Source: Polaromonas sp. (GTDB taxonomy: Bacteria > Pseudomonadota > Gammaproteobacteria > Burkholderiales > Burkholderiaceae_C). Taken from it: a stretch of 64,000 bases of DNA. Each line of letters begins with the position of its first letter. Within the stretch, counting starts at the first letter, position 1. This document shows positions 45,746-55,362 of this stretch, one piece after another. The translations under genes were made by a program, and so were the position numbers. Below the pieces are notes generated by a model. That model was not told the origin of the DNA. It ran no database searches and worked only from the letters and a program-made list of their open reading frames with translations. The DNA lies in the NCBI RefSeq assembly GCF_012927455.1, contig NZ_JABBPE010000005.1, positions 124,001 to 188,000 on the forward strand. The letters run 5' to 3'.

Positions 45746-46879
45746 TTGCCCGCGACATCCGTGCTGCCCGTAGATCTGCAAGCCGAGCATGTCGGTAAGC
45801 ACTACGGCGGCCAGGCCGCCGTGAAAGACCTGTCTTTCACAGTCGAACGCGGCAGTTTTTTTTCTATACTCGGCCCCTCGGGCTGCGGCAAAACCACCTT
45901 GCTGCGCATGATTGCCGGCTTTTTGGTGCCCGATACCGGCCAGATCCACATCGGCGGCAAGCCCATGAACGGTGTGCCGCCGAACAAGCGGCCGGTCAAC
46001 ATGGTGTTTCAGCACCTGGCGCTGTTTCCCATGATGTCGGTCGGCGAAAACGTCGGTTACGGCTTGGCGCGGCGCGGTTTGCCGCGTGCCGAGATTGCAA
46101 AAAAGGTTGGTGCCATGCTGGAGCGTGTGAGCCTGCCCGGCATGCAAGACAAGCGCGTTGACCAGCTGTCGGGCGGACAAAGGCAGCGCGTCGCGATTGC
46201 ACGCAGCCTGGTGCTGGAGCCTACGCTGCTGCTGCTCGATGAACCGCTGGGGGCGCTGGACCTGAAGCTGCGCGAGCACATGAAGCTGGAGCTCAAGCAG
46301 CTGCAGGCGGCCTTTGGCACAACCTTTGTCTATATCACGCACGACCAGTCTGAGGCATTGGTTTTGTCTGACCGCGTCGCGGTGATGAACGCCGGCCGCT
46401 TTGAGCAGGTGGGCACGCCGCAGCAGCTTTACTACGAACCGCAAACGCCATTTGTCGCGGGATTTGTGGGCGCCAGCAACCGGCTTTCGGGCCGGGCGAC
46501 ATCATCATCAACAACGGGCGCTGCCGCTGGTGGTCTGGTGGCTTTCACCACAGCCCAGGGGCTGGCCATGCGCGCCCGCGCCATCGGGCCAATTGAGTCG
46601 GGCCAGGCGGTGGAAGCGTTTATTCGGCCCGAAGCCGTCAACCTGGCGCGTCAAGCGGCTGAACTGCCAGCGCAGCATCCCACACAGGCGGGCGAAGTGC
46701 AAAGCCTGCTGTTTGACGGCGCCAACTCAGCCGTTTTGCTGCGCGAGACGGCAAGCCGCATGGAATTTCGCATCGCGCTGCCGCAAACCGGCCGATTTTC
46801 CGATTTGCGCATCGGCGAGGCCGTCGCCTTCAGTTTTGATCCGCAGCAGGCGGTCTGCTTTGCGTCGGCAAGCAGCTAA
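45746..46879 (+). CDS. Polyamine-type ABC transporter ATP-binding protein
   Basis: The 377-residue protein has a full ATPase: Walker A LGPSGCGKTTLLRMIAGFL near residues 38-56, signature LSGGQRQRVAIARSLVLEPT near 139, Walker B LLLLDEPLGALDLKL near 159, and a TOBE-like domain (about 240-375). The start is uncertain: a TTG at 45746 or a GTG at 45761, neither with a good ribosome-binding site. The gap to the binding-protein gene is 7 bases, so translational coupling is likely. Confidence 0.9.
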   Translation: MPATSVLPVDLQAEHVGKHYGGQAAVKDLSFTVERGSFFSILGPSGCGKTTLLRMIAGFLVPDTGQIHIGGKPMNGVPPNKRPVNMVFQHLALFPMMSVGENVGYGLARRGLPRAEIAKKVGAMLERVSLPGMQDKRVDQLSGGQRQRVAIARSLVLEPTLLLLDEPLGALDLKLREHMKLELKQLQAAFGTTFVYITHDQSEALVLSDRVAVMNAGRFEQVGTPQQLYYEPQTPFVAGFVGASNRLSGRATSSSTTGAAAGGLVAFTTAQGLAMRARAIGPIESGQAVEAFIRPEAVNLARQAAELPAQHPTQAGEVQSLLFDGANSAVLLRETASRMEFRIALPQTGRFSDLRIGEAVAFSFDPQQAVCFASASS

Positions 46880-46883
46880 CGTC

Positions 46884-47786
46884 ATGGCTACGACTGCCGT
46901 TCCGATCAGGGGAATTGCTTCTGCTGGCCTGCAGGCCAGGCTGATGCTCTTGCTGCTGCTGGCGCCGGCGCTGATCTGGCTACTCGGCCTGATCGTGCTG
47001 CCGCATATCGACCTGGCCGTGCTGTCGCTGCGCGAACGCGTCGCCCCGCGTCAATATGCGCCCAGCCTGGCGCAGTACCGCACCTTCATCGAAGAGCCCC
47101 TTTACTGGCACACCTTTGTGCGCACCGCCAGCCTGTCGATTCTGGCGACGCTGATCACGCTGCTGCTGGCCTTTCCCATCGCCTGGACCATTGCCAAGCT
47201 GGTGCGCGGCCGTATCAAGTCGCTGCTGCTGGTGCTGTGCCTGATTCCTTTCTGGGTCAGCGAAACCGTGCGCACGCTGGGCTGGATGATCTTGCTGCGC
47301 GAGTCCGGCGTGCTGCCGGCGCTGCTGGTGCAACTCGGCATCACGACAATGCCGGTGGAACTGCTCTACCGCGATGCGACGATTCTGGTGGGTTTGGTCT
47401 ACACCTCCATGCTGTTCATGGTGGTGCCGCTGATCAGCGCACTCGAAAGCCTGGACGACGCCTTGATTGAAGCGGCCTACGACCTGGGTGGCGACGGCCC
47501 ATCCATTTTGCGCCAGATCGTGATTCCGCACGCGGCACCCGGCATTCTGGCGGGCTGCATCGTGGTCTTCATGCTGACACTGGGCAACTACCTCACACCG
47601 ACCTTGCTTGGCGGAAAAAATTCGCTTTGGTTTACCGAGCAAATCTACAGCCAGTTCATCACCCGCTTCAACTGGGAACAGGGGGCGGCATTCGGCTTTT
47701 TGCTGTTGGGGCTGTCAACTGCCATCGTCTGGCTGGGGCTCAAGCTCACCGGCCAAAAATTCGGCGAAGTGATGAACCGGACATGA
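46884..47786 (+). CDS. Polyamine-type ABC transporter permease (PotB/PotH-like)
   Basis: From the ATG at 46884 the protein has 300 residues and six membrane helices. The EAA loop is EAAYDLGGDGPSILRQIVIP near residues 194-213, followed by GNYLTPTLLGGKNSLWFTEQ. It pairs with the second permease below. It starts 4 bases after the ATPase stop. Much of the longer open frame back to 46401 lies within the ATPase gene and is a shadow. Confidence 0.9.
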   Translation: MATTAVPIRGIASAGLQARLMLLLLLAPALIWLLGLIVLPHIDLAVLSLRERVAPRQYAPSLAQYRTFIEEPLYWHTFVRTASLSILATLITLLLAFPIAWTIAKLVRGRIKSLLLVLCLIPFWVSETVRTLGWMILLRESGVLPALLVQLGITTMPVELLYRDATILVGLVYTSMLFMVVPLISALESLDDALIEAAYDLGGDGPSILRQIVIPHAAPGILAGCIVVFMLTLGNYLTPTLLGGKNSLWFTEQIYSQFITRFNWEQGAAFGFLLLGLSTAIVWLGLKLTGQKFGEVMNRT

Positions 47787-47875
47787 CACACCCCCGTTGC
47801 GGACTCACTTCGTGTAGCCGCCTCCCCCCTTGCAGGGAGCGACACCTGCGGCCCGGCAAAGCTGGTTCCGCGATG
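47787..47875. repeat. GC-rich intergenic repeat, family 2, copy 2
   Basis: Blocks CCCCCG, ACTTCGTGTAG, CCTCCCCCC then CCTGCGGCCCGGCAAAGC and GGTTCCGCG, matching the order at 13422 and 50960. It separates the two permease genes and must be transcribed through. Confidence 0.7.
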
Positions 47876-47913
47876 TCACTTGCATGTCACCGCGCACGCA
47901 GGGGAATCATCGA

Positions 47914-48774
47914 ATGATTGCTTCACTGCCGCGTCCGGCCTGGTTGCGGGCCAGCACGCTGGCCTATGCCATTGTCTTCTTCGCTTTTTTGTTCCTGCCG
48001 CTGGCAGTAGTGGCGGTGTTTGCGTTCAATGACGCGCCCTACCCGGCCCCGCCCTGGCGCGGTTTTACGCTCGACTGGTTTTTTGGCAGCCTGAAGGGCC
48101 GCACCGGCCTGTTTGCCGATGCCCCGCTGCTGGCCAGCCTCTGGACCAGCGTGGTGGTGGCCAGCTGGGTCACGCTACTGGCAGTGCTGGTGGGCACCAG
48201 CAACGCTTTTTTAATTGAACGCAGCCGCTTTCCGGGCAAGCAGGCCCTGTCCTTGCTGATGCTGGCGCCGCTGGTGATTCCGGGCGTGATTCTGGGCATC
48301 TCGATACTGGCCTTTGCCAGCCGCATGGCGCAATTAGCCGACGACCTTTTGGGGATCGAACTTGATTTTTTGCGCCCCGGCCTACCGCTGGTGGTGCTGG
48401 GCCAGTTTTCCTACATCGTGTCGATTGCCACCCTGATCATCACGGCGCGTCTCAAGCGCTTCGACAGCACGCTGGAAGAGGCCGCCTACAACCTGGGCGC
48501 CTCGCGCGCTGCGGTATTTGCCACCATCACGCTGCCGGCGCTCAGGCCCGCGCTGGTCGGTGCCGCGGCCATCTCGTTTTTGATGTCTTTCGAAAACTTC
48601 AATACCACGCTGATGCTGGTGGGCTCTGATGCGCCGCTCACCGTCATGATGTACGGCCGCATGCGTGAAGGCGCCACCCCGGTGCTCAATGCCGTGAGCC
48701 TGTTCTTGATGCTGGCATCAGCCGCCTTGGCGCTGACTTTGCTGCGCCAACCGGTCAAGCGCACGGCGGCTTGA
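47914..48774 (+). CDS. Polyamine-type ABC transporter permease (PotC/PotI-like)
   Basis: From the ATG at 47914 the protein has 286 residues; GGGGAA lies 8 bases upstream. Six membrane helices are clear, with the EAA loop EEAAYNLGASRAAVFATITL near residues 188-207 and the C-terminal NFNTTLMLVGSDAPLTVMMY. It completes the two-permease channel of the importer. The transcript likely ends at the hairpin at 48908. Confidence 0.9.
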   Translation: MIASLPRPAWLRASTLAYAIVFFAFLFLPLAVVAVFAFNDAPYPAPPWRGFTLDWFFGSLKGRTGLFADAPLLASLWTSVVVASWVTLLAVLVGTSNAFLIERSRFPGKQALSLLMLAPLVIPGVILGISILAFASRMAQLADDLLGIELDFLRPGLPLVVLGQFSYIVSIATLIITARLKRFDSTLEEAAYNLGASRAAVFATITLPALRPALVGAAAISFLMSFENFNTTLMLVGSDAPLTVMMYGRMREGATPVLNAVSLFLMLASAALALTLLRQPVKRTAA

Positions 48775-48907
48775 AACGCTCGCCTGATAGCAGATCATCA
48801 CACCAAAAGAACCGTCTGTTACAGCGTCTTGGCACGTCTTTCCAAATGGCGTGCAGGAATGCAAAAATCGTGATACGGTTGCCCCGTTATCTGAGTGTGT
48901 TTTGACC

Positions 48908-48947
48908 GGCCCACCTCAAGTTTTACGAGGTGAGCCCGGGTTTTTAT
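48908..48947 (+). terminator. Intrinsic terminator after the ABC importer operon
   Basis: GGCCCACCTC (48908-48917) pairs with GAGGTGAGCC (48927-48936) with one mismatch across a 9-base loop, followed by CGGGTTTTTAT. Confidence 0.7.
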
Positions 48948-48972
48948 ACTTACTTATCTCACAGGTGTACGG

Positions 48973-49926
48973 ATGCGAAGGCCTGCCCTTTACAGTAGCT
49001 CCAACCGTTTCAGCCATGATCGCCGTGGCGGCGATTCACCGGGCACGGCCGACGCCACGGCAGCGCCACAAACCCCCTCTCCAGAATCGACGATCTTGCC
49101 CCCGTCGCGCCTTTCCAGCATGCGTCAGCGACTGGCTGGTAACCAGTTGTACCTGCTGTGGTCGGTGGTGGGGTTGCTGGCTTTGTTGCTGGCCATCAGC
49201 TTGTCGCTGTCGCTGCGCCCCGCAGCCCGCAAGCTGACGCAAAACGATATCAATGCCGCAGTGCTGAAAACGCTTGAATCCACGATCCTGCCCTCGCCCG
49301 CAGCAAAAGCCTACGACATCATCCGCCCTTCAGTCGTGCGCGTGGTGGGCCTGGGCAAAGAGACGGACAAGGAGCGCAAGGAGGATGTTGATCGCAGCGT
49401 CGGCACGGGCGTGGTGATTGTCGACAAAGGAGTCATACTGACCAATCTGCATGTGGTGCAGGGCGCCGAAACCATCAAGGTAACGTTTGCGGACGGCCTG
49501 GAGTCCATCGCCACGATTACCGGCGTGCAGCCCGAAAACGACCTCGCAGTGCTGCAGGCGCAAAAAATTCCGGACGACATGATTGCCGCCACCATGCGCT
49601 CCACCGCCGATCTGGCGCCAGGAGATCTGGTCGCGGCAGTGGGCTATCCCTTTGGCATTGGCCCCTCGGTTTCCAGCGGGGTCATCTCGGGGCTGCACCG
49701 CACTTTCCGCTCGCCCGAAGGCAAGCAGCAGATGACCAACCTGATCCAGTTCGACGCCGCCGCAAACCCCGGCAATTCAGGCGGCCCGCTGGTCACTATG
49801 GACGGCCAGGTGATTGGCATCGTCACCGCCATTTACAACCCCAACAAGCAACGTACTTTTGTCGGTATCGCCTTTGCGGTGCCGATTGAAAATGCCGCGT
49901 CAGCCGCCGGTATCCCCCCGTTCTGA
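48973..49926 (+). CDS. Membrane-anchored trypsin-like (DegP-family) serine protease without PDZ domain
   Basis: The 317-residue protein has a polar head, one membrane helix (LYLLWSVVGLLALLLAISLS near residues 57-76) and a trypsin-like domain. The catalytic triad is complete: His160 in ILTNLHVVQGAE, Asp near 191 in PENDLAVLQ, Ser269 in NPGNSGGPLV. No PDZ domain follows. A shorter start at the ATG near 49120 (MRQRLAGNQ) is possible. It precedes the MoxR gene by 9 bases, so a role in quality control at the membrane with the MoxR/VWA proteins is likely. Confidence 0.88.
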   Translation: MRRPALYSSSNRFSHDRRGGDSPGTADATAAPQTPSPESTILPPSRLSSMRQRLAGNQLYLLWSVVGLLALLLAISLSLSLRPAARKLTQNDINAAVLKTLESTILPSPAAKAYDIIRPSVVRVVGLGKETDKERKEDVDRSVGTGVVIVDKGVILTNLHVVQGAETIKVTFADGLESIATITGVQPENDLAVLQAQKIPDDMIAATMRSTADLAPGDLVAAVGYPFGIGPSVSSGVISGLHRTFRSPEGKQQMTNLIQFDAAANPGNSGGPLVTMDGQVIGIVTAIYNPNKQRTFVGIAFAVPIENAASAAGIPPF

Positions 49927-49935
49927 AAGACCCGT

Positions 49936-50955
49936 ATGGAACAGCACCTGCCCGATCAATTCCCGGCCCGGCACGACACCGAGCAGCTAATGGAAAAAAT
50001 TCTTTACGAAGTCAAACGCGTGGTGGTCGGGCAAGACCGTTTTCTTGAACGCGTCATGGTTGCCATACTGGCGCAGGGCCATCTGCTGGTGGAGGGCGTG
50101 CCCGGCTTGGCGAAGACCCTGACGGTAAAGACGCTGGCCTGCACCGTGCGCGGCAATTTCAAGCGCATCCAGTTCACGCCCGACCTGGTGCCGGCAGACC
50201 TCGTAGGCACGCGCATCTACAACCAGAAAACTGGCGAGTTCAGCACCTCGCTCGGGCCGGTTTTCGCCAATCTGCTGCTCGCCGACGAGATCAATCGCGC
50301 TCCTGCCAAGGTGCAAAGTGCCCTGCTGGAGGTGATGCAGGAACGACAGGTCACGATTGCCGGCGTGACGCACAAGGTGCCGGAGCCCTTCCTTGTCATG
50401 GCTACGCAGAACCCGATAGAAACCGAGGGCACCTACCCCTTGCCCGAAGCGCAGGTGGACCGCTTCATGATGAAGGTGTTGGTCGATTACCCGACCGACG
50501 AGGAAGAATTCGTTATTGTTCAGCGCGTTACCGGCCCGGCAGTGGCCGTGTCAGCGGTGGCCAGCACCGAACAGCTGTCTGCCTTGCAGGCGGAATGCCG
50601 ACGCATTTATGTCGACCCTTCGCTGGTGCAATACGCGGTGCGGCTGGTGTCGGCCACGCGCTTCCCGGCCCGGCATGGGCTCAAGGATATGGCACGCTTC
50701 ATCACCTTCGGCGCCAGTCCACGCGCCACCATCAACCTGACTGAGGGCGCCCGCGCGCTGGCCCTGCTGCGTGGTCGCGGCTACGCCTTGCCCGAAGACA
50801 TGACAGACCTGGTGCCCGACGTGCTGCGCCACCGGCTGGTGCTGTCTTACGAAGCACTGTCAGAAGGTCTCTCTCCCGACGGCCTGGTCAGCCAGATCAT
50901 GGCGAAAATTCCGCCACCGGCCAAGCCGCTTGAACATGAAAAACTCGCCGCTTGA
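49936..50955 (+). CDS. MoxR-family AAA+ ATPase
   Basis: The 339-residue protein has the family Walker A GVPGLAKTLTVKTLA near residues 55-69, Walker B LLLADEINRAPAKVQSALLE near 112-131, sensor 1 ATQNPIETEGTYPLPEAQVD near 156-175 and a C-terminal lid. MoxR ATPases work with DUF58 and VWA proteins in maturation or assembly of metalloenzymes or envelope complexes. The next genes encode exactly those partners. Confidence 0.92.
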   Translation: MEQHLPDQFPARHDTEQLMEKILYEVKRVVVGQDRFLERVMVAILAQGHLLVEGVPGLAKTLTVKTLACTVRGNFKRIQFTPDLVPADLVGTRIYNQKTGEFSTSLGPVFANLLLADEINRAPAKVQSALLEVMQERQVTIAGVTHKVPEPFLVMATQNPIETEGTYPLPEAQVDRFMMKVLVDYPTDEEEFVIVQRVTGPAVAVSAVASTEQLSALQAECRRIYVDPSLVQYAVRLVSATRFPARHGLKDMARFITFGASPRATINLTEGARALALLRGRGYALPEDMTDLVPDVLRHRLVLSYEALSEGLSPDGLVSQIMAKIPPPAKPLEHEKLAA

Positions 50956-50959
50956 AAAT

Positions 50960-51132
50960 ATGGCCCCCACGGTTGCCGCTTCGCGTGCTGCCCTGCCCCC
51001 CGAAGGGGTTGGCCTTGCTTGGGGCGGCCCGGCGCAGCGTCCTGTAGCCCCCACGCTTCCCGCTTCGCGTGGTTCGCTGCCCCCCAAAGGGGCCGCCCCG
51101 CCTGCGGCCCGGCAAAGCCGGTTCCGCGGCCG
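50960..51132. repeat. GC-rich intergenic repeat, family 2, copy 3 (two tandem units)
   Basis: Unit 1 has GCCCCCACGG, CGCTTCGCGTGCTG and CTGCCCCCCGAAGGGG; unit 2 has GCCCCCACGC, CGCTTCGCGTGG, CTGCCCCCCAAAGGGG, then CCTGCGGCCCGGCAAAGCCG and GTTCCGCGG. It lies inside the MoxR-DUF58 operon. Confidence 0.75.
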
Positions 51133-51158
51133 GTACTTGGACGACCGGGGAATGTGCC

Positions 51159-52160
51159 ATGCCTAAGCTTTCACAGGCTGTACAGCCGCCTGATGCATCA
51201 GCCCCCGCCGAAAGCGCGGAGCAGTTACTTCGCCGGCTCGAATGGACTGTGCTGCGCCGCCTCGACGGGCTGCTGCAGGGCGACTACCGTACGCTGCTGC
51301 GCGGCACCGGCATGGACCTGGCCGACCTGCGCGAGTACCAGCATAACGACGACGTGCGACACATTGACTGGAACGTGACTGCCCGCCTGCAGCAGCCGCA
51401 TGTGCGCGTCTTCACCGAAGACCGTGAAATGGGCGCCTGGTTTTTGCTGGACCTCAGCCCCTCCGTCGATTTCGGCTCCGGTGATCAGCGCAAGCGCGAT
51501 GTCTCCAGCCAATTTGTCGCCGTGCTGGCGCGCATGCTGACGCGCCACGGCAACCGCGTCGGCGCCATGCTCTATGGCGCAGGGGTGGATGCCGTCATTC
51601 CTGCGCGCGGCGGTCGCCACCATGTGTTGCACCTGCTGCACACGCTGCAGACGCGACCTGCGGCTGACGGCGATGGCGCCCATGACAAGGCGACTGGCCT
51701 GACGCGCCTGCGCGAGCTGCTGGAGTCTGCTGCCAACCTGGTGCGGCGCCGCTCCACGCTGTTTGTGGTGTCTGATTTCATCAGCGAGCCGGGCTGGGAA
51801 AAGCCCTTGGGTTTGCTGGCCCAGCGGCACGAAGTCGTGGCCGTGCGTCTGCTCGATCCCATGGAGCTGGAATTGCCCGACCTGGGCCTGATTCCGATTC
51901 GCGATGTGGAAACCGGCGAGCAGTTGCTGGTGGACACCCACGATGCAGGCTTTCGCAGGCGCTTCGCGCGCATTGCGGCCCAGCGTGAAGCCGAGTTGCG
52001 CCAAGCCTTGGGCCGTGCCGGCGTCGACACGCTGGAGCTTTCAACCGATGATGATCTGGTAGACACCATCATGCGATTTGTAGACATGCGAAAACGCCGC
52101 AGCCGCCTATCCGGCGCCCGTGCGGGCGGCAAGCTGCCGGCCCACCTGATGCACGCCTGA
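51159..52160 (+). CDS. DUF58-domain protein
   Basis: From the ATG at 51159 the protein has 333 residues; GGGGAA lies 6 bases upstream. The DUF58 signature is DLADLREYQHNDDVRHIDWN near residues 49-68, followed by a VWA-like Rossmann region (WFLLDLSPSVDFGSGDQRKR near 95-115) in which the MIDAS motif is DLSPS. It is the usual partner of MoxR ATPases. No membrane helices are seen. Confidence 0.9.
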   Translation: MPKLSQAVQPPDASAPAESAEQLLRRLEWTVLRRLDGLLQGDYRTLLRGTGMDLADLREYQHNDDVRHIDWNVTARLQQPHVRVFTEDREMGAWFLLDLSPSVDFGSGDQRKRDVSSQFVAVLARMLTRHGNRVGAMLYGAGVDAVIPARGGRHHVLHLLHTLQTRPAADGDGAHDKATGLTRLRELLESAANLVRRRSTLFVVSDFISEPGWEKPLGLLAQRHEVVAVRLLDPMELELPDLGLIPIRDVETGEQLLVDTHDAGFRRRFARIAAQREAELRQALGRAGVDTLELSTDDDLVDTIMRFVDMRKRRSRLSGARAGGKLPAHLMHA

Positions 52161-52186
52161 GCCGCAGGCGCGACTAGGAGCTCACT

Positions 52187-53263
52187 ATGAACCTGCCATG
52201 GCCCAACTTTCTCTGGCCTCAATTTCTCTGGCTGCTGCTGGCCCTCCCGCTGCTGGTCGCCGTTTATGTCTGGCTGTTACGCCGCAAGAAGAAGCTGGCC
52301 TTGCGGTACGCCAGCCTGTCCATCGTGCGCGAAGCCATGGGCAAGGGCTCCGGCGTACGCCGGCACATTCCACCGCTGCTGTTTTTGTTGTCGCTGGCAG
52401 CCATGCTGATGGCGGCGGCGCGCCCGTTTGCCGTGGTCAGCCTGCCCTCGCAGCGCGAAACCATCATGCTTGCCATGGACGTGTCGGGCAGCATGCGCGC
52501 CACCGATGTGCTGCCCAACCGACTGGTGGCGTCGCAAAACGCCGCCAAGGCCTTTTTGGCCGAGCTGCCACGCAGCGTGCGAGTTGGCATCGTCGCATTT
52601 GCCGGCACTGCCGCCGTTGTGCAGCAGCCCACGCTGAGCCGTGAAGACCTGATCACGGCGATTGACAAGTTTCAATTGCAACGCGGCACCGCCATCGGCA
52701 ATGGCATTGTGATGTCGCTGTCCGAACTGTTCCCTGACGCCGGTATAGACATTGCCTCCATGCAGTACGGCCGCGAGCGTCCGCGCGGAACCTCTCTGGA
52801 CCAAGCTCTGGACCCGGACAAAGAAGCCAAGGAAGCCAAGAAGGAATTCATCCCGGTAGCACCCGGGTCCTACACCTCGGCCGCCATTATTTTGCTGACC
52901 GACGGCCAGCGCACCACCGGCGTCGATTCCCTGGATGCGGCCAAGGCGGCGGCTGACCGAGGCGTGCGCGTCTACACCGTCGGCATAGGCACGGTGGATG
53001 GGGAAACGATTGGTTTTGAAGGCTGGTCTATGCGCGTCAAACTTGACGAGGAGACGCTCAAAGGCATTGCCAGAGCAACGCAGGCCGAATACTTTTATGC
53101 GGGCACCGCGACCGACCTTAAAAAAGTCTATGAAACCCTCAGCTCGCGGCTAGCGGTCGAGAAAAAGGAAACCGAAATATCTGGACTGCTGGCACTGGTG
53201 GCGGCGGCTTTGGGACTTTTGTCGGCCGCTTTGTCGCTGCTCTGGTTTAACCGTATTTTGTGA
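52187..53263 (+). CDS. VWA-domain membrane protein (BatA-like)
   Basis: The 358-residue protein has two N-terminal membrane helices (FLWLLLALPLLVAVYVWLL near 12-30 and PLLFLLSLAAMLMAAARPFA near 63-82), a VWA domain with the MIDAS DVSGSMRATDV near 98-108 and TDGQRTTG near 242, and a C-terminal helix. A basic/acidic insertion (EAKEAKKEF near 213) interrupts the VWA domain. It ends the protease-MoxR-DUF58-VWA unit. GGAGCTCACT precedes the ATG. Confidence 0.9.
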   Translation: MNLPWPNFLWPQFLWLLLALPLLVAVYVWLLRRKKKLALRYASLSIVREAMGKGSGVRRHIPPLLFLLSLAAMLMAAARPFAVVSLPSQRETIMLAMDVSGSMRATDVLPNRLVASQNAAKAFLAELPRSVRVGIVAFAGTAAVVQQPTLSREDLITAIDKFQLQRGTAIGNGIVMSLSELFPDAGIDIASMQYGRERPRGTSLDQALDPDKEAKEAKKEFIPVAPGSYTSAAIILLTDGQRTTGVDSLDAAKAAADRGVRVYTVGIGTVDGETIGFEGWSMRVKLDEETLKGIARATQAEYFYAGTATDLKKVYETLSSRLAVEKKETEISGLLALVAAALGLLSAALSLLWFNRIL

Positions 53264-53829
<566 letters not shown>

Positions 53830-54083
53830 AACATTTCCTTATTGGGTCGTACCCGGCCAAAACGGCCGAACAAATTATTATGACGGCACGCACAGCAGGG
53901 TCTGTTCGCTGCCGAGCTTAAAGCGATAAATCCTTACATTTTTCACTTTCGCCAGCATCGCGTGTAACCATGCGAGCTGATTTGATCTGAATAAATTGAT
54001 GCGGATCAATTTATTTTTTGAAATGCTTGACCCCAGGCAAGTCGATCATGTCGGCCCCGTGTCCTCAGCTCCGGTCAGGCGGG

Positions 54084-54578
54084 TTATCGGACCACCAGCC
54101 TGCCGACCATGCCGGCCTCGAAGTGACCGGGTACCAGACAGGCAAAGCTGTATTCCCCAGGCTTGGTGAAGTGCCAAACTATCTCGCCGCGCTTGCCGGG
54201 TTTCACATGCGCCATATAAGCCTCGTCATGTTCCATCTCCGGAAACTTGCGCATCAGTTCTGCATGCTTCTTCAATTCTTCAGCTGTGCCGATAACCATT
54301 TCATGCAGCACATTGCCGCCGTTGCGAATGACGAACCTGACGGTTTCGTTGGGCTTGACCGTGAAGCTGGACGGCGTAAAGCGCATCGCGTCGCTCATGC
54401 CTATCTTGATCGTGCGCGTGACCTTCCTCGGGTCACCGGCTCGACCAAAGGCAGTCTCTTCAACCGTTGCGGGGTCAAAGGTTTTTTTAGGGGCACGGAA
54501 GACGTCGTGGGCCATGGCTGCGCTGGCGACAAAGGCCATCGCAAAAGCTAAGCTGTAAGAGAAGTATTTGATGGTCAT
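54084..54578 (-). CDS. Secreted cupredoxin-domain copper protein
   Basis: The 164-residue protein has a signal peptide (cleavage after AMA-H) and one cupredoxin domain with a complete type 1 copper set: His92 in NVLHEMVIG, then Cys147, His152 and Met157 in FACLVPGHFEAGM. The mature N-terminus (HDVFRAPKKTFDPATVEE) could also bind metal. It probably carries electrons or copper in the periplasm. It lies at one end of the copper cluster, read in the same direction as its members. Confidence 0.9.
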   Translation of the reverse strand: MTIKYFSYSLAFAMAFVASAAMAHDVFRAPKKTFDPATVEETAFGRAGDPRKVTRTIKIGMSDAMRFTPSSFTVKPNETVRFVIRNGGNVLHEMVIGTAEELKKHAELMRKFPEMEHDEAYMAHVKPGKRGEIVWHFTKPGEYSFACLVPGHFEAGMVGRLVVR

Positions 54579-54813
54579 ACATCAAGCATTCTTGAAATGG
54601 CGGTAAGTTTGTGAATTCCAGAGCCTTCGAGCCCGGGAGCTTTCGCACTGGCTGCTGCCAGTGAGCGGCATTCGGGCCGCACACAAAAACGTTTCCAAAG
54701 ACGCTCACTCATTGTGTTGCGTCGATCCTTAAATGCTTTGGACGCTTTGGACGCTTTCAGTCTTCCACTGCTATTTGTCTCAATTGCTGACCATTTCCAC
54801 AAGCACCTTTTTT

Positions 54814-55362
54814 TCACGACAACCAGCGTTGCAGCAAGCTGGGGTCGGGGGGACCGATCACGCGCTGCAACTGGCCGGAGCGCGAGACCAGCACCGTGTA
54901 GGGCGTGACGTTGGGCCAGTTCGGATCGACGGCATGGCGGATGGCCGGTTCAAAACCGTCAAACGCAAACACCTGCGTGATGCCCTTGTAGTGGTGCAGG
55001 TTCGCCAGCGCGGCGTCGCCCACCACATCCATCAGCACAGCTGCCAGCGTTACTTGGCGGCCCTGGCGCCGGATATGCTGCGCCAGCTGCGCCACCACGG
55101 CCGGGCAGCTGGGGCAATAGCTGGTGGTGAACACATAGGCGGCCGGGCGTGGTCCGCTCGCCAGCAACTGCTGCCAAACGCCGGCATCAAAATTCACTAC
55201 TGTTTTAATAGCGGGTTGCGCCCGTCCTTCCTGGGCTGCAGCCTTATTTGGTATAAAAAAGGCAACGCCGTTCAGGCACCAGGCCGCGCTGGCGGCACTG
55301 CCCGCCTGCAGCAACTGACGACGCGACACAGGCCGCATCAAGGCTTCAGGGATGGAGTTCAT
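54814..55362 (-). CDS. Tat-exported thioredoxin-fold protein
   Basis: From the ATG at 55362 the protein has 182 residues. A twin-arginine signal (SRRQLLQAGSAASAAWC, Arg14-15) is followed by a thioredoxin-like fold with the CPSC motif (Cys83/Cys86) in VFTTSYCPSCPAVV. Residues about 36-55, around the end of the signal, come from a copy of the hairpin-ended repeat. It overlaps the upstream BNR gene by 17 bases, so the two are coupled. It may reduce or load copper sites in the periplasm. Confidence 0.8.
   Translation of the reverse strand: MNSIPEALMRPVSRRQLLQAGSAASAAWCLNGVAFFIPNKAAAQEGRAQPAIKTVVNFDAGVWQQLLASGPRPAAYVFTTSYCPSCPAVVAQLAQHIRRQGRQVTLAAVLMDVVGDAALANLHHYKGITQVFAFDGFEPAIRHAVDPNWPNVTPYTVLVSRSGQLQRVIGPPDPSLLQRWLS
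55201..55244 (-). repeat. Hairpin-ended repeat inside the thioredoxin-fold gene, copy h
   Basis: TGTTTTAATAGCGGG, then TTGCGCCCGTCCTTCCTGGG and CTGCAGCC. Same block order as copies f, g and i. Read in frame as IPNKAAAQEGRAQPAIKT. Confidence 0.75.
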
